Assembly (NCBI GenBank): GCA_023213395.1 | Contig: CM041465.1 | Coordinates: 205,537,741 to 205,601,740, forward strand | Direction: 5' to 3' | Source of the DNA: Cycas panzhihuaensis | Taxonomy: Eukaryota; Cycadophyta | Length of the DNA stretch: 64,000 nucleotides | Part shown: positions 45,212-57,210 of the stretch, one piece after another | How the letters are laid out: every line of letters starts with the position of its first letter | How positions within the stretch are numbered: position 1 is the stretch's first letter | The notes under the pieces: generated by a model | Told to the model about the DNA's origin: nothing | The model's database searches: none | The model's input: the letters and a program-made list of their open reading frames with translations, nothing else | Program-made: the position numbers and the translations under genes

Positions 45212-46330
45212 ATAATTACATTGATTACTAAGAAGACACTACTAATATCATTATCAATAATAAGTAGTTGCTCATATCCAAGGTTGAGAACATCATAAAA
45301 TCTATCAATGCAACAAAATTAGTTATAAAGACTCATTGCAAATGCATTGGGGATAATTTGAATGGGTTCATCATAAACAACCAAATGGACTCTTCTTGTC
45401 AAGGAGAAAGAACTCTTCCAGATAGAAGGATAGCCCCAAGCAAATAATTCATATAGGCTCCATGTGCTTCATGGAGGCATCACTCATATTGCAATGTCTC
45501 CATCTATACCATTCACTATAATATAGTGCAACATCATACCAATGCTACAACATAACACTAGTAAGAGTAATATTTGCTTCAACAGTTATCCATGACATCT
45601 TCAAAGTAAATGTTGCCTTATAGCTTATTGCTCAACCTATAGGAAATTCATGATGCACCACTTTAGCTTCAAGCCTAATTGCTTATTATCTCCTATAATA
45701 TATATACATCATCACTCATGGATATCATGCTAGATATTTCTTTTCCCTCTCCCATTGCCATACGACTCTATAATGGCATCTATGCCACCGATGATATTTA
45801 CATCATCAAACCATGAGTAGGAGTAGCCAATGATTTTCCCTCTTATCTTGTTGTAGAGTATACATACTTCTACACTTTCAACCAAGGTTATAAATACATA
45901 TGTAAGTGTTTTTAAGATTCTAATAGGTTTGCTTCCATTTCTAAAAACACAACACAATATTATCTTAATTTATTTTATGCATCCCACTAAGGAAGGGCTT
46001 GATCAATTCAATCCTCCATGTGGTTCTTCTTTAGCATCCATAGGACTCCTACCCTTTGAAGTATACTATGAATTATAATTTATGACCAACTACAAGGTAC
46101 CCAAGATTTTGCCATCATCAGTTGCCTTTTACAACTAACAAATGATCATCATATAGAATTTCTTATCTTCATATTCACTAAATGCATTTCTTAGTACCAA
46201 GTTATACCTATAATTTTATTCATTGTAGACAAGAAGAGCATGATGTGGTTCATCTAAGCCATCATGGACCATCACTTTCACATCTATAGGGGACTATGAA
46301 ATTGAGGGAAATTTCCTCTAGAAAAGTGAT
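45212..46330 (+). pseudogene. H-family interior ORF, unknown protein (copy in H2)
   Basis: Plus-strand counterpart of 15200-15965. Blocks: EIHDAPLxLQAxLLIIS (about 45645), MPPMIFTSSNHE (about 45780), STLSTKVINTYVSVFKILIG (45875-45930), MHPTKEGLDQFNPPCGSSLA (about 45975-46035), SIGLLPFEVYYEL and FMTNYKVPKILPSSVAFYN (to 46135). Most corresponding H1 blocks occur in the same order, and the nucleotide alignment is also clear around 45780-45910. Stops and frameshifts break both copies differently. I find no known domain in it. Its position between LTR leader and 3' LTR would suit a gag or extra gene, but this is unproven. Confidence 0.5.
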
Positions 46331-46334
46331 GAAT

Positions 46335-46690
46335 TGATGAGCTTTATTATCTGTTTTATACACCATAAATGTAGTATAGCTTGTATTAGTTATAGTTAAG
46401 TACTTTTTTACATGATTTTATAATAAGTGTGGGTTTTTATGTATTTAAGTTAGGATTATAAGTTAATGGAGTTAATTATTTTAAATAGTGAGTTAGTTAG
46501 TTGAGTCAATTAGAAAAATATTCCTATTAGTTTAGTATAATTGATCTATAATTAGTAGTTTGCATGTCTATTATATTTAAGTTGGTTTATTTTAGTAAAA
46601 TGATAAGTTGGTTTTCATTCACTTCACCAAGTAGTTCTTGAATGAGATCATATGTTAGTTGTACTCTATTTATGTTTAATAAGACAAGTT
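46335..46690 (+). repeat. H2 3' LTR (right end unresolved)
   Basis: TGATGAGCTTTATTATC onward, with ACCATAAATGTA, TATAGCTTGTA and AAATGATAAGTTGGTTTTCA shared with the 5' LTR. It is more diverged than other LTR pairs here. The interior ends in GAGGGAAATTTCCTCTAGAA just before it, as in H1. Confidence 0.5.
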
Positions 46691-46699
46691 GAGAGGATT

Positions 46700-47490
46700 T
46701 GGACCTTATAATAGCAAGGAATATGCATTCTAATGGAATGCCATTCAACACAACTCATTCTCCATATCGTGATGCAATGATTTGAGCTATTAATAGAGCA
46801 TAAGGCTCCATGCTATTAAAAGATTTTGCATGATATTATTCAATAAGGAAAAGGCCTAGCTTGACAAAATAATAGAACTTATTAAATAATTATGATTTGG
46901 CTAAGGGTACAAAATTATCATGGATGAAATGCCTAATAGATGTAATTGCCCTTTTTTCAACATTATAGTTTCCTCATCAAGGAGTCCATATTTGTTAAAG
47001 CTTGTGAATTATATCCTAAGAAATATATTATTTTTTTGACATGACATCTTATGTGGAGCAATAGGAAAAGTTATGGTATATAATGTACTCTAAGTCATTA
47101 CAAATATTACACCCATCTATAGAGTTGTAGGACTTATGGTCCAAAAAGGGATACATGCATATTTTTTGGAATTATAATACATATAGTTTTATCCATAACT
47201 TAAATAGAAACATATTGACATTAAAGAGCATAGAAGACTTGATTTATATTCACAACTCCCTTGAACTTATGTCTTGATAAGCCCCATAATACAAGGAAGG
47301 TAATACGAAGGCATGAAATGTTGATCTTGAACATGTTAACCAATTGGAGGACACACTTTATGGCCTTACATAGTTAATTTTATAGGATGATAATATAAGT
47401 GATGCATCTCCACTTAAGAATCAAAGGTATCTTGAGGAGTTAAGGTATAGGATGTGGATCATAAGGTTCTTCATTTTTGAGATTTGAATG
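46700..47490 (+). pseudogene. hAT-family transposase remnant (DUF659 region)
   Basis: The only DNA-transposon coding trace seen. Blocks in three frames are consecutive in the hAT DUF659 domain. NGMPFNTTHSPYRDAMI (about 46739) is the conserved start. HKAPCYxKILHDIIQ (46801-46846) follows, then GYKIIMDEMPNRCNCPFFNI and IVSSSRSPYLLKLVN (about 46907-47000). The expected D-G-W-T-D is read here as DEMPN. VITNITPIYRVVGLMVQKGI (about 47095-47150) corresponds to the next conserved Asp-Asn block. NDD-like DDNISDASPLKNQRYLEELR (about 47390-47440) resembles the hAT tail. Terminal inverted repeats were not found. The DNA from 47491 to 47778 shows nothing further. Confidence 0.62.
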
Positions 47491-47778
47491 ATGACTAACT
47501 ATACTTGGTTGATTGATTATTCATTGATTTACTTTCATATTAATTTTACTTTTCCTTTGAACGAACTATACATATTTGGCCTTTTAGGTAATTTTTGTAA
47601 TTTGAATTTTATTTTGTTATCAATTATGATAATGATGAATAAATATTATATGTGTATGACTTAGTAATAACAATGTATAATAGCTCTAAATAATAAATGC
47701 TAATTTTATAATGCTAAATAGGATTACTAGTTTTTTTTATATAGATGTGTTTCATCTTTAAATTTTATGATTGGTATC

Positions 47779-48132
47779 TATAAAAAAAACATGAAAAAAT
47801 GTATGTATTCTGAACTACAAATCTTAATCATACACAACAAGTAACAATAAAGAGCATAAGTATATATGACATAGGATTTATGTGGAAAACCCTTTTGGAA
47901 AAAAACCCACATAGAAAAAATAGTCGACTATATTTCTTCTAATCTTGATTGATACATCCTCTTTGATATGGTTGACCCATATTATAAATGGCACTTAGGG
48001 GTTTATATAACATACCAAACGATGTATTAATCAATGGTTGCAACTTTTGGTATTCATGCTCTTTGGCTTAACATTAATTAATCACCAATTAATATTAACC
48101 ATAAGTGGTTAATATCAATTACCACTCTAAAC
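47779..48132 (-). repeat. L 3' LTR and polypurine tract
   Basis: TATAAAAAAAACATGAAAAA...GGTAATTGA-type end read on the minus strand. The minus-strand tract TTAAAGGGGGGGG (48143-48132) primes second-strand synthesis. It matches 50024-50233 and 57211-57331, for example CATCCTCTTTGATATGGTTG and ACCATAAGTGGTTAAT. Confidence 0.8.
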
Positions 48133-48144
48133 CCCCCCCTTTAA

Positions 48145-50010
48145 TACAAATGTGGGGATTCAATCTATAGTTTAAATTTTTTGGTAAAAGCTAGAATTAT
48201 CCTTGTTGTCTTATATATAGTCTCCTCAAAGATAATTTTGCTAAGTTTCCAAACTGACATAAATTAGGCATTGATGTACCCAATTTAGGTCTTAAATGAG
48301 TGCTATGTGATCTAGAGTCAATGGTAATTTTGTCAGCCTATAACTATAAACTTTGTTTGTTTAAGTCTCCTTTAGATCACTTCTATTAATAGTTAATATT
48401 CCTAGTTTTAAAAGGCACTCTAAATACACTTCCTTTGTGCCTTCTCTCTATGTCACATATTTACAAAAAGCTCTACACTTGCAGATGGATTCAATGCTTT
48501 CTATTGGAATTGCATAAAGGCTACACAACAATGGTTTCTTTTGCACACCACATAATCCAGATCTTGAATGGCTTCATGACAGCTTGAGGCATGAGTTTTG
48601 ATTATGTTTTAAAGGTCTGCACCCTTTCAAATAGTCCAACACAATGTTCCAATACTTCAAACATGATTTTTATGCTTCATATATGGCCTCCATACTTTAT
48701 GATGACTTTACATGCTATATACATAGCTTCACACTTCATATATATGGTCTTTGTACTTCATACATAACTTCACACTCTCTAAATTCATAACATTACTCCT
48801 CACATGCATAATAATCTTTTAGCAGAAATTTTCATGTTAATTCACTTGCCCACATAGTTTTAAGTAAATAACAAGCATAACATTATTATTTAATCTGATA
48901 CATATGTAAAGCATCACACCATCCATAGTGGCTCATAAATGCATATAACATGCTCCACTATAATATGGGTTCATGTTCTAAACAAGCTCTAAATTGAGCT
49001 CTCATCAAGTAGGATCATCATATGGCATCTCCATGTTAGAACAAGGCTTTGACACAACTAATCTATATACAGTTTCACCATAAATATTCACAACATCATA
49101 GTGTTTTTCATGTAGCTTTGTGTAATGAACATGGCCTCCAAATAAGCAATAAATAAGTTTCAAATTAGTTTGTATGGCTTCTAATATACTTGAAATCATC
49201 TCTACTCCTTAATGCGTAGATCCATATTTCCAACCAGTGATTAAATCGCTCATTAATTAAGAATTTTTACTTGAACATACAATGCTTCCTCTAAAGAGAT
49301 ATGGGCACAACTTTTAAGGTATATGTGACTTTTAAAAACATGTAAAGATGAGCAATTAATAATTATAATTATAACCCAAGTTTATAAGCCTAGAGAAGAA
49401 TATAATCTTGATTAGAAATTACTACATCTCCAACAAATCACAACACACCACATCAACATTCCTATTGGTATAAACAGGCTAACAACATTGAAATAAGAGA
49501 ATCAACTCTAAAATAAGCATTTAAATATTCACATATAATAGAATGTATTACCACACCACAAACACAAGCTAAAAAAAATCCTTAAAAGGATCCAACCACA
49601 TCCATAGAAGGTGTTAATAACCTCTTTATTATCTAGACAGAAAATCTAATGCCTAATGTATCCAACACTCTCAAAATGAGCCCAGTGGAGCTCAATACTA
49701 TTAAATCACCTTTAAAATTAGCCCAATAGGAATATAGAATACCCAACATACCCAACTAGCTCTAGATGACTCAAACATGAGCCCAACGTTATTTGAATAG
49801 TATACCCAATATTGATTTTAGACCTTAAACAATAAGAAAACCTTATCAATATGTGAAATCCACCTCCTTAATCACTATTACACTACTATGTCACTCTTTT
49901 GGTTATTAGAGAAGATTAAATATTGATAGAACATGTCTCTTTCATTATTACCAGATAGCCCTTGATCTTATCACTTCCACCCAACCTTGCCTCAATTGTA
50001 TATTTTGTTT
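48145..50010 (-). other. L interior, no recognisable protein
   Basis: About 1.9 kb with no retroelement domain that I can identify. The longest open piece on the minus strand (49199-49005, 64 codons, starting MISSILEAIQTNLK and containing HVHYTKLHEKHYDVVNIYG) has no known motif. The minus strand at 48560-48790 has repeated words around CATGAAGTATGAAG-like sequence. It may be purely noncoding or a decayed gag. Confidence 0.45.
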
Positions 50011-50023
50011 AACTATGATACCA
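50011..50023 (-). other. L primer-binding site
   Basis: The minus strand reads TGGTATCATAGTT directly after the LTR end CTTTATA, an initiator Met tRNA-type site with G-to-T at one position. Confidence 0.7.
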
Positions 50024-50233
50024 TATAAAGAAATATGAAAAAATGCATGTGTTATGAACTAGAGGTTCTTAATCATATATAAAAAATAATAATAAAAAGA
50101 ATAAGTATACAAGATATAGGATTTACATCGAAAACTCTTTTGAAAAAACCCACACAAGAAAAATAGTTGACTATATTTCCTTCAATGTTAACTAATACAT
50201 CCTCTTTGATATGGTTGACCTATATTATATAAC
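50024..50233 (-). repeat. L 5' LTR, left part, interrupted by K
   Basis: Aligns with 47779-48000. It ends in ATAAC (50229-50233), which recurs at 57206-57210 after K as the target duplication. Confidence 0.8.
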
Positions 50234-51356
50234 TAATCTGATTTTAGATCTATTAACTTTATAATACTCTTCAAAATGAGTATAAAAATATTTGGTATAA
50301 TTTATTTTCATATTTCCAACCTTTATTTGATGGAAAAATGCTATTCAGACTGTTAAAATACGAAAAAAAATGCATTTTAGTACAACTAATCTAGTCTCTA
50401 ATATGACCAGTCTAGTCCTCGGTGCAACTAGCTAGTCTTTGGTATGACTAGTCTAGTCCTTAGTGTGACCAAACTAGTAGTCAGTATGACCATATTTTAG
50501 CAGGGTACGACTAGTCCTATTTTTGATATGACCCAAAAGTGGTAGCCTCGCAGAAAAATGTGATTTAACGAAGAAAACAGACTCCATTTGTTACAAAAAT
50601 TTAGAAGGACATTTACACAAATGTCCTCTACTTAATAAGAGAAAGAAATTAGACATTTTAATTGATTTAAATTAGTTTTTAGTTAATCAAATGAATATTT
50701 AGAAATAAAAATAAGAAAAATTAAAAGAATAAATTTTTGAAGAGGAACAGACTTAGAAACAGGAGAAATATTACCCAAATTTATTGAGGAAGGTAAGAGA
50801 AGTGCCTAACAATCTTATACATAGTGAGAGGAGTAATAAATTTGGGATGAAAGCTCTAAATAGTAGCCCAAACATAATTTTTCTTTAAAAATGAGAGTAT
50901 ACGAGGAAAATAGAGAAAAAAAAAGCCACAATAGTGAAATAGACAGGAAGGAGTAGAGAAAAAGTGCCCAGATCTATCTATGGGGTACAAGAGGAGTCTA
51001 CAAAAGTTTAAACATAGCTAGTAAAGGAGGAAAATAACTAGAATAATCATTAAAAGATGCCCAAAGCTGAAAGTATTTTCTAAAAGGGTTTATATGGTTA
51101 AATAGAGGGTAGAACCTCACATCACAATCTTTGAAAAATATGCCAGAGAGTATGCAATAGCCCAAAACATACCTAACATTCATTAATCCATGCCTAATTG
51201 CTATAGTAGTGTAGAAAGAGTGTAATAATATGCATAAAAAATAGGATTTTATAAGAAAAATAAAATATTTCTAAATATAATATATTCTATTATATATTAA
51301 ATCTAAATTTATTTTAATTAGTTTACATTTTTACTTTCTCATTGAAATTCAGATTA
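50234..51356 (+). repeat. K 5' LTR
   Basis: TAATCTGATTTTAGATC...AAATTCAGATTA, matching 56060-57205. It is shorter by one 21-bp minisatellite unit and the lost terminal TGC. Confidence 0.85.
50382..50531. repeat. 21-bp minisatellite in the K 5' LTR (7 units)
   Basis: Monomers of 20-24 bp with consensus near ACTAGTCTAGTCCTTGGTGTG, starting at about 50382 and ending GATATG at 50531. The 3' LTR has eight units at about 56209-56380. Confidence 0.82.
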
Positions 51357-51363
51357 ATATTTT

Positions 51364-51375
51364 TGGTATCAAAGC
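51364..51375 (+). other. K primer-binding site
   Basis: TGGTATCAAAGC, the initiator Met tRNA type with one G-to-A change. Confidence 0.8.
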
Positions 51376-51539
51376 TCAGTTTTAAAAAAACCTTGGGAGT
51401 TTAGGGATTCTTGAAGAAAAAAGAGAGAAAAACCCTCATTGTTTTACTATGTGAAAGGTTATATGAAAACTAGGCTTCAATACCTATTAACTGGTGAACC
51501 TTTGACTGAACTACTTAAGAGAGAGCATAGACAGTGAAG

Positions 51540-52660
51540 GAATATGGCTAAACCAAAGTAAGAGATAGAGAAAAGGTTCATGAAGATGAGCAAAACCTTG
51601 ATAGGTTAACTCAACTTATGGCATAACTTATTTCTCAGTAAGGTGCATCTTCTTCAATAGCCAAAGGCAAGAAGAAGGAAGAAGATGAAGTAGTAAAAGA
51701 AGAGACAAGTAAAGGACCTGCAGAAGACCAACAAGCTAAGGAAGAAGAAGATGACAATCCATTGATGGTAGTATATCCATTCAAGATAGAAGCAAAACTT
51801 GAACTACCTATCTATGATGGAACCTTAGATGCTAAAAAGTTAGATCATTGGTTGGACCAACCAAAAAGATACTTTTTAATTTATGGATACAAAAACTAGC
51901 AAAAAATTACTTTTTCTAGGTTAAAACTATCTAAACATATATTAGTTTGGTGGAATGCATACCTTAAATCCCATAATATGGCTAAAATCATATGGTAGTG
52001 ATTTAAAGTACTCATAAAGAAGCAATTCTATCCTATTAGATATGAAGAGTAGTAGAGGATTAAATGGTAGTATTATTGATACGAAAGAGGCCAAAATGTC
52101 TAAGATTATATAACAAAATTTTAAAAATTAGCTATTATATAAGGCATCTCTTTACTTGGTAAAGATATAATACTACAATATATAAGTGGGTTGCACCAGC
52201 ATATTAGGTAAGAACTTCAATTGTTTAAAGTAAAATTGCTTAATAAAGCTAGCAAGAAAGCAATTGCCATAGAGAAGAGCAACAAGAATGTTTTTATGGA
52301 GAGGAAAAGGTTTGCACCTCAAGAAGGTAGTAATAAACGTACCCAAAGAAAGAAGTTTCCAGTAAAAGTTGGGTAGTAATCAATTAGGGGTTTTGGTAAG
52401 AAAAATCAATCCAATACCACTTAAATTAAAGTCTCTTACACCCATTGCAAATGAGCGAGTCACAACATAGAAGATTATTGATTTCTACATTTAGAGAAGC
52501 AACCTAAGAACAAAGGAAAAGGTAAAGTCAAAGTTAAAGATAAAGCTTTACTTAATTCTATAGGAGATGAAGGAATTTACGGCACTAAAGCAGCCAATGA
52601 GAAGTTGATGCTCATGGCTAATGTTGAGCCTCAAAATAGCCTACAACAAGTTGATCTAGA
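51540..52660 (+). pseudogene. K gag with degraded zinc knuckle
   Basis: The charged N-terminus (KARRRKK, EEEDDNPL region, 51660-51770) is followed by FKIEAKLELPIYDGTLDAKK (51782-51840), close to the DIPTYDG entry of gypsy gag. LFKVKLLNKASKKAIAIEKS (about 52220) ends the capsid region, as in J. The knuckle YTHCKxASHNIEDY (52438-52485) has lost Cys residues. There are many stops. Confidence 0.7.
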
Positions 52661-53860
52661 GATCATAGAGAAGCTCTTCATGGTGAAAATCCAAGTGAAG
52701 CAAAGTATGGTCGATGCCATCTTTGATGGAAGAAGCAAAAGAATTTAATCTTAAAGGCATTAATGAAAAAGCTAGGATGAAAAATGCATGCACATCTAAA
52801 ACCATATCCTCTTGGATGGCTATAAAAAGACTCAGAGTTACAAGTTACTCACCAATGTAAGTTCAAATTTATAATTTCTAAAAAAATCATTGATGAAATT
52901 AAATGTGAAGTGGTTCCTTTGGATATTTGTCAAGTTGTATTTCATAGCCCATATATCTATGATAGAGATGGAATCCATCATAAGAGGTTGAGAAAGATTT
53001 GACTCATCAAGGATGGGAAATCATATTTGATTAATGCATCAAAGCTACAAAAGAAGATCTCCCTCACATCCTCCCAACAAGCAAAAAGGTTAACTAATGT
53101 TTGTGGGAAATTTGTGCTACTAATGGTGAATTAGAAGATGGAAGAAAAGGAGTAAGCAGAGTCCTTATTGTAGTTGCTAGATAGGAAACAATTACAGCAT
53201 ATTGAAGGCCTGAGGAATGGGTATAATGATATATTCTAGGAGCCAAAAGGGTTACCTCTTACAAGGGAAATTGAGCATGAAATCTAGTTGGTTGGCAATT
53301 AAAATTGCCCAATCTTAGTCTCTATCGAAATCCAGTTTTACAGAATAAAGAGATTAAGAAGTAGATTCAAGAACTCTTGGAATAAGAAGTGATCAATTTA
53401 GGTTGTTCTCCTTATGATTCACCTATTGTTTTGGTGCCAAAAAAATATGGAGGATGGAGAATGTGCATTGACTACCGGGCTTTGAACAAATTCACCATAA
53501 AGAATCGACATCCCCTACCATAGATAGATGACTTGTTGGACTAGTTGTAATTTATAAGATACTTCAATAATTTGGACCTAAAATCAAGCTACCATCAGGT
53601 TTGAATCTGGGAGGAGGATACTTAAAAGATAACCTTCAAATCGAAACAAGTATTGTTCAAATGGATGGTGATGCCTTTTGGTTTGTGCAACGCACCTGCC
53701 ACTTTCATGAGGTTGATGAATGAGGTATTAAGACCTTTCATTGATGATTTTGTTATTGTTTATCTAGATGATATTCTAATTTTCAGCCAGACTTGGGAGG
53801 AGCACCTCTAATATGTTGAGTAATTGCTCAAATTTATTCAAGAGTAGTAGTTGAAACTTA
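52661..53860 (+). pseudogene. K protease and reverse transcriptase
   Basis: Protease: VKIQVKQSMVDAIFDGRSKR (52684-52742), where the catalytic DSGS reads DGRS. The linker contains IKCEVVPLDICQVVFHSPYI and YDRDGIHHKRLRK (to 53000). [22 protein letters not shown] (about 53400), then [40 protein letters not shown] (53670-53730) and [20 protein letters not shown] (53745-53805). The YLDD motif is intact. Stops interrupt nearly every hundred residues. Confidence 0.87.
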
Positions 53861-54560
53861 ATCTAAAGAAGTACAAGTTTAGAAAGTAATCTCTCATCTT
53901 CTTGGGTTTTGTAATTGGAGGAGGAGAATTGAAGATTGAACCAGCAAAGATTAGGGTCATTCTCAATTAGCCCACACCCAAAGTAACCACATAGGTAATA
54001 AGTTTCATTGGTGTATGTCAATATTTAAGGAAATTTATTTTTAAATTCTCTCAAATTATAACACCTCTTCATGCATTGATTAGAGGACATGCAAAGTTCC
54101 TTTGGGGGAATGAATAAGATAAAGCCTTTAGGCTTTTGAAGTAAAAAATTTGTGAAGCACTGGTGTTAGTCTTATCCTCATTATAGAAACCATTCAAGTT
54201 AGAGACTGATGTTTTAGGCTATACCGTGGGAGCAGTATTGAAGCAAGATGGAAGACTAATAGCATATTATTCAGAGTCTTTTAATGGAGTTATTATAATC
54301 TACCGAACTTATGATAAGGAGATCTATGCATTGCACCAAGTAATTAAGCATTAGAGACCTTACTTGTTGTGAAAAGAGGTGGTCATCCATATTGACCACA
54401 AGCCATTGCAATTCTTGTAGACATAGTCCAAATTACAATAGGCCAGGTATATGAAGTGGATGTCTTATTTGCAGCAATTTCATATTGTTGTCAAATACAA
54501 AAAAGGCACATCAAACAAAATTGTAGACTTACTATTTAGACCTCTTTAATAGCATAGTAT
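53861..54560 (+). pseudogene. K RNase H
   Basis: RT thumb sequence KLNLKKYKFRK (about 53855) and FLGFVIGGGELKIEPAKIR (to 53955) leads to PFKLETDVLGYTVGAVLKQDG (about 54190; the usual DAS reads DVL). RLIAYYSESF and YLL...EVVIHIDHKPLQFL (54365-54415) follow. KYKKGTSNKIVDLLFRP (54490-54540) closes the domain. The frame has multiple stops. Confidence 0.82.
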
Positions 54561-56050
54561 TTCTAGCTTGTTAGTAGCTCTACAATTTCAGCCTTTTTGC
54601 CATGATGAATATGCTAATTTATACTTAGAAGATGAGGTATTTAAGCCTATCTTGGAATAGTTATAATAAGGAAACATAGTTGCTAATTTTTAGCTAAGAA
54701 ATGGTCTACTTTTTAAGCATGACAAGCTTTGTATTCTAAAGCATGCAGACAGAATGAAGTAGGTAAGAGAAACTCACACCTCTCGAGTTGTAGGACACTT
54801 TAGAATGGGAAAAATATTGCTAAATTTGTAGCAATATATATATTGGCCTAATATACAGCAAGACGTGACTATAATAGTACAAGGATGTACATTGTGTAAC
54901 ATATCAAAGTTGACCAATAAGAAGTTAGGATTGTACACTCTACTTCTTATTCCATCACGACCATGGGAGAGCATTTTCATGAATTTATTTATGGATTATT
55001 TATTTGTAGTTATTGATCAATTTAGTAAAATAGTGATGTTGATTCCCTATAGGAAGATATATTTAGAAGAAGACATAGCTAGATTATTTTTTCAGCATGT
55101 TTGGAAATATTTTGGGCTTTCTAACTTAATCATTTATAATTGAGACAACAGATTTTTGAGTCATTTTTGGCAAACTCTTTAGGGAATGATGGACACAAAG
55201 TTGAAGATGAGTATGACCTTTCATCCTCAAATAAATGGCTAGACCAAAGTCATCAATAGGACGTTGTGTAATTGTTACGAGGATACAATGCCAAATATCC
55301 TAAGACTTGGGATGAAAGTCTCCCATACCTATAATTTGGCTTCAATATAAAAGTCCATAGTTCAACTCATAAATTACCATTTGAGGTATGCTTGGGATTT
55401 CTACCTGCAAGTCTATTTGATTTAGAATTTTCAACTCAACTTACTATAGGAAATAGAAAGGAGAAAGGAGAAGAGAAGGCACAAAGATTCTTGGAAAGAA
55501 TCAGAAAAATACATTAACAGGTTAAGGAGCAGCTTCAAAAATCTCAACAAAGATATAAAAAAATGCATGATGCACATAGAACCACCCATTCCTGTAAGGA
55601 AGAAGATCAAGTTTGGTTGCATCTTAGTAAGAAAAGATTGTAAGATGAAGGCAAAAAGTTGAAGCCTATACATTATGGTCCTTTTACAATCTTGAAGAAG
55701 ATTAAGAAAAGTGCTTTCTAGCTTGAACTTCTAGAATTTATAAAGATATATTCAATTATGAATGTTGAGAATCTGAAGACGTTCAAGCCATCCATGTTGG
55801 ATGAAGATGAAGATAGAGTTTTACTCTTGCCAAATCCAAAGGAGTTATGAGTGGAGAAAGAAGAACTAATGAAAAATTAGTACATTCTTTAAAAGAAGTA
55901 GACCATGACTAGAAGAGGCATAATTGAGTCCTTCAAGATTATAGAGAAAAGACAAGTGTCCAACAAAGCAAAATGGTATAGCATGGAGAAGGGCATAATT
56001 AAATTCCCTCATTTAAAATTATAAGGTTCATGAGGCTATGAACTCCTAAA
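54561..56050 (+). pseudogene. K integrase and tail
   Basis: ETHTSRVVGHFRMGKILLNL (about 54770) is the zinc-binding region. SKLTNKKLGLYTLLLIPSRP leads to FVVIDQFSKIVMLIPYRK (about 55000; first Asp kept). VWKYFGLSNLIIYN precedes a stop (55137) where SDRD is expected, followed by DNRFLSHFW. FHPQINGxTKVINRTL (about 55220-55265) ends the core. GDEDQVWLHLSK-type sequence and KLKPIHYGPFTILKKIKK (55650-55710) form the C-terminal domain. The last part, to 56040, resembles the J tail (QVSNKAKWYSMEKG). Confidence 0.85.
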
Positions 56051-56059
56051 ATGGGGGAG

Positions 56060-57205
56060 TGCTAATCTAATTTTGGATCTATTAACTTCATGATACTCTT
56101 CAAAATGAGTATAAAAATATTTGGTAGTATTTATTTTCATATTGCCAACCTTCATTTGATGGAAAAATATTATTTTGACTCATAAAATGTGAAAAAAATG
56201 CATTCTAGTATAATTAGTCTAGTCTTTGGTATGATTAGTCCAATCCTTGGTGTGACCAGCTAATCCTCGATGCGACCAATCTAGTCCTTGATGTGACTAG
56301 TCCAATCCTCTATGTGACTAGACCAGTAGCCGGTGTGACTAGGTTTTACCAGGGTATGACTAGTCCCATTTTTTATATGACCCAAAAATGATAACCTCAC
56401 ATAAAAATGTAATTTGACAGAGAAAATAGACTTTGTTTATCATGAAAATTTAGGAGGATATTCATAAAAATATCTTATACTTAATAGCAGAAAGAAATCA
56501 TAGATTTTAACTAATTTAAGTTAATTTTTAGTCAATTGAATGGATAGTTAGAAACATAAAAGAGAAAAATGGAAAGAACAATTTTTCGAAGAGGAATGAA
56601 CTTAGAAACAGTAGAAATACTGCCCAGATTTATTGAGGAAGGTAAGAGAAGCACCCAACAATCTTAGAAACAATGAGAGGAGTAAGAAATTTGGGGAGAA
56701 AGCTCTGAATAGTAGCCTAAACATAATTTTGATCTTAAAACAAGAATGCACAAGGAAAACAGATAAAAACAAAGGCACAATAGCAAAATGGATAGGAAAG
56801 AGCAAAGAAAAAATGCCCAGATTTATCCATGAGGTACAAGAGGAGTCCAAAAAAGTTTAAGCATAGTCAGTAAAGGAGGACAACGATTGGAGCAATCATT
56901 AAAAGATGCCTAAAGTTGAAAGAGTTTTCTAGAAAGCTTTTTATGGCTAAATGGAGGATAGAACCTCGCACCATAGTCTTTGAAAAATGTACCAAAGAGT
57001 ATGCAACAGCCCAAAACATGCGCAACATTTATTAATCCATCCCTAATTACTGTACCAATGTAGAAAGAGTGTAACAATATGTATAAGAAATAAGATTTTA
57101 TAAGAAAAATAAAATATTTCTAAATATAATGTATTCTATTGTATATTGAATATGAAGTTGTTTCAATTGGTTTAAGTTTTCACATTTCCATTCAAATTCA
57201 GATCA
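56060..57205 (+). repeat. K 3' LTR
   Basis: TGCTAATCTAATTTTGG...AAATTCAGATCA, 1146 bp, directly after the polypurine tract AAAATGGGGGAG. It has eight 21-bp minisatellite units. Confidence 0.87.
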
Positions 57206-57210
57206 ATAAC

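Larger units (their letters stand above)
32194..46690 (+). mobile_element. H2: non-autonomous LTR element of family H, interrupted by I
   Basis: Plus-strand relative of H1. The 5' LTR starts TGATGATTTATATTATG (32194) and the 3' LTR TGATGAGCTTTATTATC (46335). The interior (32641-32697 plus 45212-46334, about 1.2 kb) is homologous to the H1 interior. It is preceded by ATAAT at 32189-32193, which may be one target duplication; the right end is uncertain because hAT-like coding sequence starts near 46700. Confidence 0.65.
50234..57205 (+). mobile_element. K: Ty3/gypsy retrotransposon inside the L LTR, related to J
   Basis: LTRs 50234-51356 and 56060-57205, a primer site at 51364-51375, gag-pol on the plus strand and a polypurine tract AAAATGGGGGAG before 56060. 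Perfect target duplication ATAAC flanks it (50229-50233, 57206-57210). The 5' LTR has lost its first three bases (TGC). Protein blocks PYPLGW, YDRDGIHHKRLRK and QQAKRLTN match the corresponding J region, and both leave a five- to seven-base gap between LTR and primer site. Confidence 0.88.

Noticed and set aside
45730-45957. 75-codon minus-strand frame
   Set aside because: Antisense to the H2 interior ORF, which is supported by homology to H1.
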